Position numbers and translations under genes: made by a program
Shown here: positions 59,411-64,000 of the stretch, piece after piece
Position numbering within the stretch: the stretch's first letter is position 1
Layout: every line of letters starts with the position of its first letter
Notes under the pieces: model-generated
The model's input: the letters and a program-made list of their open reading frames with translations, nothing else
Databases searched by the model: none
What the model was told of the DNA's origin: nothing
DNA from: Combretum micranthum
Lineage: Eukaryota; Streptophyta; Magnoliopsida; Myrtales; Combretaceae
DNA: 64,000 nt
Direction: 5' to 3'
Assembly (NCBI GenBank): GCA_024138025.1
Contig: JAMXBD010001586.1
Location: forward strand, 1 to 64,000

Positions 59411-62400
59411 GAAAATATAATGTAATTCTTCCTTTTACTTTGAACTGTAATCTAAGCACTTGAAACATCCTTAATAGTGGACTTTAGTATCTAAGTCCAA
59501 ATCAATATCTATGTATGTGTATTACCTTGTTAATAGTTGTATATGTTCGGATAATCTAATAACTTGAGTAATCATACTCCTGGCCTTAAACTTAATTGTT
59601 GTGTGTGCTTAATGGATCGGGAGTACCACTGATGTTAATGCGATACCCTAAAGATCCTTGTGTGATACTGTCCATGCGTGAAGTTGTACTTGGAAAGGAC
59701 TATTGGTAGATTTAAGATTGAACTCTTGGGCTCATGGACATTGGGGAGCACCCAACATCGTATAAATATATACCTATAGTAAAGATATGTGTGATATTAG
59801 GATACTGAGTTATTCCCGTGTTGATTATTACACTTATAGGTAAAGATAATCATGGGTTGTTTGTTGCATTAGATTTAGGCTTGTATGTGAACTATTTGTG
59901 CATGCTCACGTGCTTGTGCTTATGGTAGCATTGTATTGCACCTCAATTACAACTCTTGTTTAGTATATATAAATAGGAGTACTTAACTAGCAAACAAGTT
60001 CATGCATTCCCCATTGAATTGATCTGAAAATTAGACCAATAACCAAAATGAGTAACCTATTCTCCTTCAGCAAAAACCTCATCGTGATAGATTGCAAAGG
60101 AAACGAAAAATAGAGCAACAACCCCTGTTTTCCAAAAATCTACATTGAAAGCTTAAGTTCCAACAATACAAAACACAACAAATAATCCATTTCCTTCCCC
60201 ACAAACAACAGCAAGAAACAAAATAAAACAACCTCTGATTTCCCTAAGCTCTACCGTGAATCATCAAAGATACATAAAAGCTTTAGAAATCAAGAACTGG
60301 AGGTAATGATGGTGTTGATTTAGCTAATTTATTTCTAAATTTATAACTATTCATTCTCTTATCTCCTATTATAAATCACGGTTCACATCCAAGAGGGGGA
60401 GCTAGTTACATTCAACCATCCAACCAAGGTAAAAACATATCATCTTTGTTTACATTATGTTCAAGTATAGAAACTAGAAAGTTGATGAATTGAGTTGCCC
60501 TGGAAGAGCTTACATGTTCGGATGAGTAGATGTTTACTTTGTGAATTTAGCAAGTTAAATCATCAATGTATTGATGATATTCAAGCTATTTAGGAATATG
60601 GAAACATCAACTTGAGAATTTAGAACTCTAAGCCTTAGGAAATTCAGATATAAAGAAGAAGAGATCAAAAGCATGTTGGAACTACAACATAACTAACTTA
60701 AATTTTGGTAATTACATCTAAGACATGGAATGGAAGAAGAAACTTAACCAAAGAGACCTTAGAGACATAACAAGAAGTCCAAATTTACAAATATAATATG
60801 AATCATCTCTTAGAATTAAGAACACTTGTAGGACAATTCATAACTCCCTTTAAACTTGGTCGTACAGAAGGAGGGGTAGAATCTGCAGCACCATTCCCTC
60901 CCGTCAGCACATCCCATGCAATCCCTAGTGCAGAATTTAAAATTCCATTTTTCCTTTTCTTTTTAACACAAAAAATTAAATTAAACTTTTGGAATTATAT
61001 TCTACAATATCACGGTTCCATGACTACAAAAAATTATTAATTATTAATTAATTAAATCAAAATTAATTGAATTTAATATACATTTGATACATGTCTAAAC
61101 TTCATGAGCCTATCAATATGTTAGAAAAATAATTAAGGAACTAGATACAAAAATATGACTCTATAAATAATAAAAATATTGACTTATAAAAGAAAAACAA
61201 ATAAGGTTGACTAACGAAGAAATAATAAATAAAATCCACTATCAATACATATACTAATGGATATAAGACTCAATTAAATTAGGAACAATGAAAATTCCTT
61301 AAATAGAAATAAAAATATTAATTAAGATCAAGACAAGAAAAATGAAATAAATATTAAATAATAAATATCTATTATTAGAGGATCATTACCTGAAAGATCA
61401 ATACAAAGGATAATATAAGACACCTAGACACTCATAGAAATTCAATTATATAATTTTATGTCTTATTGATGAATAATTCTATTCATCTCAATAGGTGACT
61501 TCAGTACTATTGAGGATTTCCCCGTTGATTACTATGATTAGGCAATATGAGCAGGTGAGTAACTTAGACTTATTACATTATTTATGCTTGTAGTTTAGCA
61601 GCATTTACAATGGAAAGATAATAACGGAATTATTATGAATGTGGGTATATAGGCATTGTATACTGTATGAGTTTGTTGGTTGCTAAACTGCACTAGTAAT
61701 AGTGATAATGGAATTTCTTGTGAACTCATTGCTTGTGTAACATGTTGATAGTTTGTATAATGCTTGATTACCTTAAACCTGACTAAAAACTAGTAGTACC
61801 ATAAATGAAATGAAGATGCATTGTATAATTTACATATATTGCATTATGAGCATGTGATAGCCTACTACGTGTTAGTATTTTGGTTTTCTAGTAATGCCTG
61901 GTTTTTCTAGGCAGAAGGCTATTAATTCTATGCAATATTACCTTTATTCTATCGGTTTCATAGGAACTAACTTGTAAATGAAGCCTGCCGTCAATGGTAT
62001 CGTTTTGAAATTACTAACACTTAGTTGAGTTTCTAAGGCTTGAAACCGAAAATGAGCGTTAAGATATGTTTATTATAAAGAGATAATTAAAGTGAGGATT
62101 GTTGTTTTCCTGTATACTTACTCTCTCTTGGATAGCTGGGTCATAGATTCGAATTTCCTTCACCTCTGATGAAAGGGCATAAATCTCTATCCTATTTGGA
62201 TTCCAGGTTATCTAAGCTTGTAATTGTGCATATGTTTGATTGATGCATTGCATATGGTTGATAATAACTTACTTGTTATGTGATATGTTCTGGTTATTCA
62301 CTGAGCCCGTGGTTTATGCTCACACTCCTATAGTCCTTACAGGTTAATTCTCTGTCCTTGGTTAGTAGTTTCTCGGAGTTTAGCCCCGGTAAGGTTGTAA

Positions 62401-62827
62401 AGCTGGAAGAATTTCGGATTAGAAGGTATAATATTATCCAGAGATATGTATTAGTTGATGTTTAAGCATCGCTTTTATATTTTGAGGACTTTACTTAGGT
62501 TATAGTCTATAATGTCTTAGTCTTCATACAGTATTTAGAAAGTTCTATTTATAGTTTTGTATTTTTATATGTGTTCATCATTGTTATCATTGTAACTAAA
62601 AAGATCCTATTTTGTTAAGTTATGTAATTTTCCAAGGTAAACTAGTGTTAACATGCATACATGATTCTTTTTTATGCTTCCCCAAAACTTTCTAAATATA
62701 AGTTTTAGACATAAGACAGTATCATAATATGTATGTTACTACTAGGGTACCCTTAGGGCGTGGCAATGGATCTTAGTCTATTAGTTGTAAATATGTGTGG
62801 AACCTAATCTTTGTTGTTAATGTATCC
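59411..62827. other. Intergenic, no supported gene
   Basis: AT-rich. Phrases near 62290-62340 (TTATTCACTGAGCCCGTGG) and the GTTACA near 62984 resemble parts of gypsy LTRs, but no matching start was found. Confidence 0.4.
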
Positions 62828-62873
62828 ATATATATATATGTATGTGTGTGTGTGTGTGTGTGTGTTTGTTTGT
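62828..62873. repeat. (AT)n-(TG)n compound microsatellite
   Basis: About five AT units followed by about twelve TG units. Confidence 0.95.
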
Positions 62874-63399
62874 GAAATTAAGGTAAAGGTGGTTGGATGT
62901 TAATAGGTTTTGAGCTTTAACGTGATTATTCTTAAGGGTAGATACGTGGTAGGCTATAGATAACCTTATGTTTAGGGTGTTACAGAACCCTTTAGCTTAG
63001 GTGAAGGAGCAACAACTATATACGACCCAAGAGTTAGAAAAAAATGGTTACCATCAAATGCAAGTAAAGAAATTCAAATTAAGTAAGTTGCAAGTGCCAT
63101 TCCTAGCTATTTTATGAATTTCCAAAAGAAATAGTCATATGCTGTAGTTTCCCTTTGACTTGTAATGAATCCTGAGATTCTTAGATTCCTGCAAGAAAGG
63201 AGTGTTAGCAAAGTTCAAAAGCATTGAAAGAGTATTAAATGTGTCTGACACATAAATTAAATGCATTCCAACAACTCTTTTCTTTTTCCCTTTTACTTAT
63301 GTTATTATATTATTAAATAATAAATAATTAAAAAAAAAACTTTTACTGTCATGCTTAAAAACAGGTTGAGCTAAAAAAATTATTTATTTATTTTTATTT

Positions 63400-63680
63400 T
63401 TTATAAAAAAATGCCGAGGCAAACTTTTTGAAGTCGAGCTTTGAGGTTGAGGCTTAAACTCCAGCCCTTGACTTTATAAATTTTGCTCAAGGATAAACTT
63501 TCTGATTTCGAGGTATGAGGTCGAGGCCTAAACTTTAGCCCTTGACTTTATAAATCTTGCTTAAAACTCCAGCACTTGACTTTATGATTTTGCCCAAAAC
63601 TTTAGCTCTTGATTTTATAGTTTTGCCCAAAACTTTAACACTTAACTTTACAAGTTTTGTCTAAAACTTAGTCTTTTGTC
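63400..63680. repeat. Tandem repeat, ~33-bp unit with a longer 75-bp start
   Basis: AAACTTTAGCCCTTGACTTT followed by ATAAATTTTGCC recurs about six times. The first two copies sit 75 bases apart, with GAGGTCGAGGCCTAAAC-like sequence between them. Confidence 0.8.
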
Positions 63681-64000
63681 TTTATGTGATGAATAGTACC
63701 TCCACCTTTCTTCTACTAGGCTCGATAGCTTTGTCTTGACTTTTCTTCAACTTTTGTTTTATTAAAACTTAAACAACAGCAGAACAAATACAAAACATAT
63801 ATATAAATATTTTAAATATTTAAACAATTAAGGATATTTAAATAATTAATTGTGTAATGATTATTCTCATCAAAATCATTTGTGAGCATAAAGTTCAACA
63901 ATTACAACTCCATTAAAATTAAGGCATCCACTTAATATGCTTACTTAAAATCAAAGTCTTGGCCTAGAAGTGAATGGGAGTATAATGTAATAAATATAAT

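Noticed and set aside
58500..62984. A gypsy LTR ending at GTTACA near 62984
   Set aside because: The end and a TTATTCACTGAG phrase look LTR-like, but no TGTAAC-type start, target duplication or adjoining internal region was found.
1..64000. tRNA, rRNA, CRISPR array or prokaryotic-style operon
   Set aside because: I saw no cloverleaf with intact A/B boxes, no rRNA core sequence and no regularly spaced direct repeats with unique spacers; the window is plant nuclear DNA.

Overview
The window is plant nuclear DNA, most likely from a eudicot. It is AT-rich, has introns with GT/AG borders, and is dominated by Ty3/gypsy retrotransposons, LINE fragments and MITEs. I recognise only one host gene. The species cannot be named from the sequence alone.

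Layout. (1) 1-11290: an old, heavily decayed Athila-type Ty3/gypsy element on the + strand, entered at the last 78 bases of its 5' LTR and ending with a 1367-bp 3' LTR (9924-11290). Most of the premature stops I checked fit C-to-T decay of CAG, CAA or TGG codons. (2) 12483-27525: a complete 15,043-bp Tat/Ogre-type element on the - strand with ~2.5-kb LTRs, a perfect 5-bp target duplication (CCTAG), PBS, PPT, an extra ORF upstream of gag, gag-protease, a 155-bp phase-matched intron between protease and reverse transcriptase, RT, RNase H, a second (archaeal-type) RNase H and integrase. Its frames are broken only by small indels. (3) 29183-31873: a solo LTR of the same Ogre family in the same orientation. 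(4) 31874-40480: gene-poor DNA with foldback MITE-like elements and a diverged Athila-type LTR (35917-37286).

(5) 40573-53900: the host gene, eight exons on the + strand, encoding a CRWN/NMCP1-type nuclear lamina coiled-coil protein of about 1,190 residues. Introns 1, 5 and 6 are long (2.3, 3.7 and 3.0 kb); intron 1 holds a LINE endonuclease fragment. The displayed sequence carries several small frame breaks, in exon 1 and near 49.75 kb, so it is either a consensus-error copy of a working gene or a recent pseudogene.

(6) 53901-64000: downstream intergenic DNA with a hAT-type MITE (54860-55237, 8-bp target duplication), a foldback element (56245-56521), a degenerate LINE spanning endonuclease to reverse transcriptase motifs (about 56960-58260), a 73-bp tandem repeat (about 59018-59410), a TG microsatellite and a 33-bp tandem repeat near 63.5 kb.

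The window shows no operon, CRISPR array or new defence system. The features most worth following up are the Ogre intron and its upstream ORF, the deamination-scarred Athila element, the GC-rich repeat and W-box block in the Ogre LTRs, and the broken reading frame of the CRWN gene.
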